NCBI GenBank assembly: GCA_050014395.1
Contig: JBEKDK010000084.1
Span: 1 to 14,837 of the forward strand
Length of the DNA stretch: 14,837 nt
From: DASPOJ01 sp050014395
Lineage (GTDB): Bacteria; Acidobacteriota; Terriglobia; Acidiferrales; UBA7541
Direction: 5' to 3'
Positions 14,780 to 14,837 of this stretch are shown here, piece after piece. Below the pieces are notes generated by a model. It did not search any database. It worked only from the letters and a program-made list of their open reading frames with translations, and had not been told where the DNA came from. Positions within the stretch are counted from its first letter, which is position 1. Every line of letters starts with the position of its first letter. Made by a program: the position numbers and the translations under genes.

Positions 14780-14837
14780 CTCTACGCCCTCTAAGGGGCA
14801 TGAACATGTTCCGGAGGTGTGCCGCATTCATCCCGCG

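Larger units (their letters stand above)
14558..14837. other. Non-coding right end of the window
   Basis: I find no gene that can be supported across these 280 nt. TAAATTGT occurs twice (14555-14562, at the cytochrome stop, and 14576-14583) without further structure. No stem followed by a T-tract is present, so no intrinsic terminator is called for the pentaheme gene. A plus-strand ATG at 14806 has GGGG seven bases upstream and could start a gene beyond the edge, but only ten codons are visible. Confidence 0.5.

Noticed and set aside
14802..14811. Perfect palindrome GAACATGTTC, similar to LexA/DinR-type operators (GAAC-N4-GTTC).
   Set aside because: The spacer is two bases instead of four, it is isolated, and no SOS gene start is visible nearby. 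Chance is likely.

Overview
The window is GC-rich DNA, probably from an Acidobacteriota (less likely Planctomycetota or a related soil/sediment phylum). I infer this from the carboxypeptidase-regulatory-like domain fused to an outer-membrane barrel, the long HbpS-like lipoprotein, and the density of large multiheme cytochromes. No 16S or other taxonomic marker is present, so the assignment is tentative.

Layout. At the left edge a truncated minus-strand gene encodes a lipoprotein with a GlcG/HbpS-type (DUF336) domain. It is divergent from a plus-strand pair: an outer-membrane beta-barrel protein with an N-terminal carboxypeptidase-regulatory-like domain (591-2828), then an overlapping 1290-residue decaheme cytochrome c with a C-terminal LVIVD-type beta-propeller (2809-6681). 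A tight minus-strand operon converges on this pair from the right. Its transcription order is a NuoE-NuoF (HoxF-like) fusion (12957-11239), a 726-residue iron-sulfur protein with two cyclic-nucleotide-binding domains in its middle (11242-9062), a five-helix cytochrome b (9043-8183), and a membrane-anchored decaheme cytochrome c (8173-6707). The genes are joined by a 4-nt ATGA overlap, an 18-nt gap, and a Shine-Dalgarno sequence that overlaps the preceding stop codon. Divergent from this operon, across a 193-nt intergenic region with face-to-face promoter candidates, is a pentaheme cytochrome c554-like protein (13151-14557). The last 280 nt hold only a weak small-ORF remnant.

How the parts could work together. 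The minus operon encodes every element of a transmembrane electron wire. An FMN/NADH module feeds a cytoplasmic Fe-S relay of at least seven further clusters. This feeds a b-type cytochrome with His ligands spaced as in bc1 cytochrome b, which leads to a periplasmic decaheme. The pentaheme, the decaheme-propeller and the plug-less outer-membrane barrel could extend the wire across the periplasm and outer membrane. Quinone-binding or proton-pumping complex I subunits (NuoH-N), hydrogenase subunits and a NuoG molybdopterin-type domain are all absent. I therefore read it as a stand-alone NAD(H):cytochrome c oxidoreductase, possibly gated by cAMP/cGMP through the two CNB domains. The direction of flow (NADH oxidation to an external acceptor, or reverse reduction of NAD+ from an external donor) cannot be told from sequence. 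The domain assignments are well supported; the assembled complex and its function are inference.
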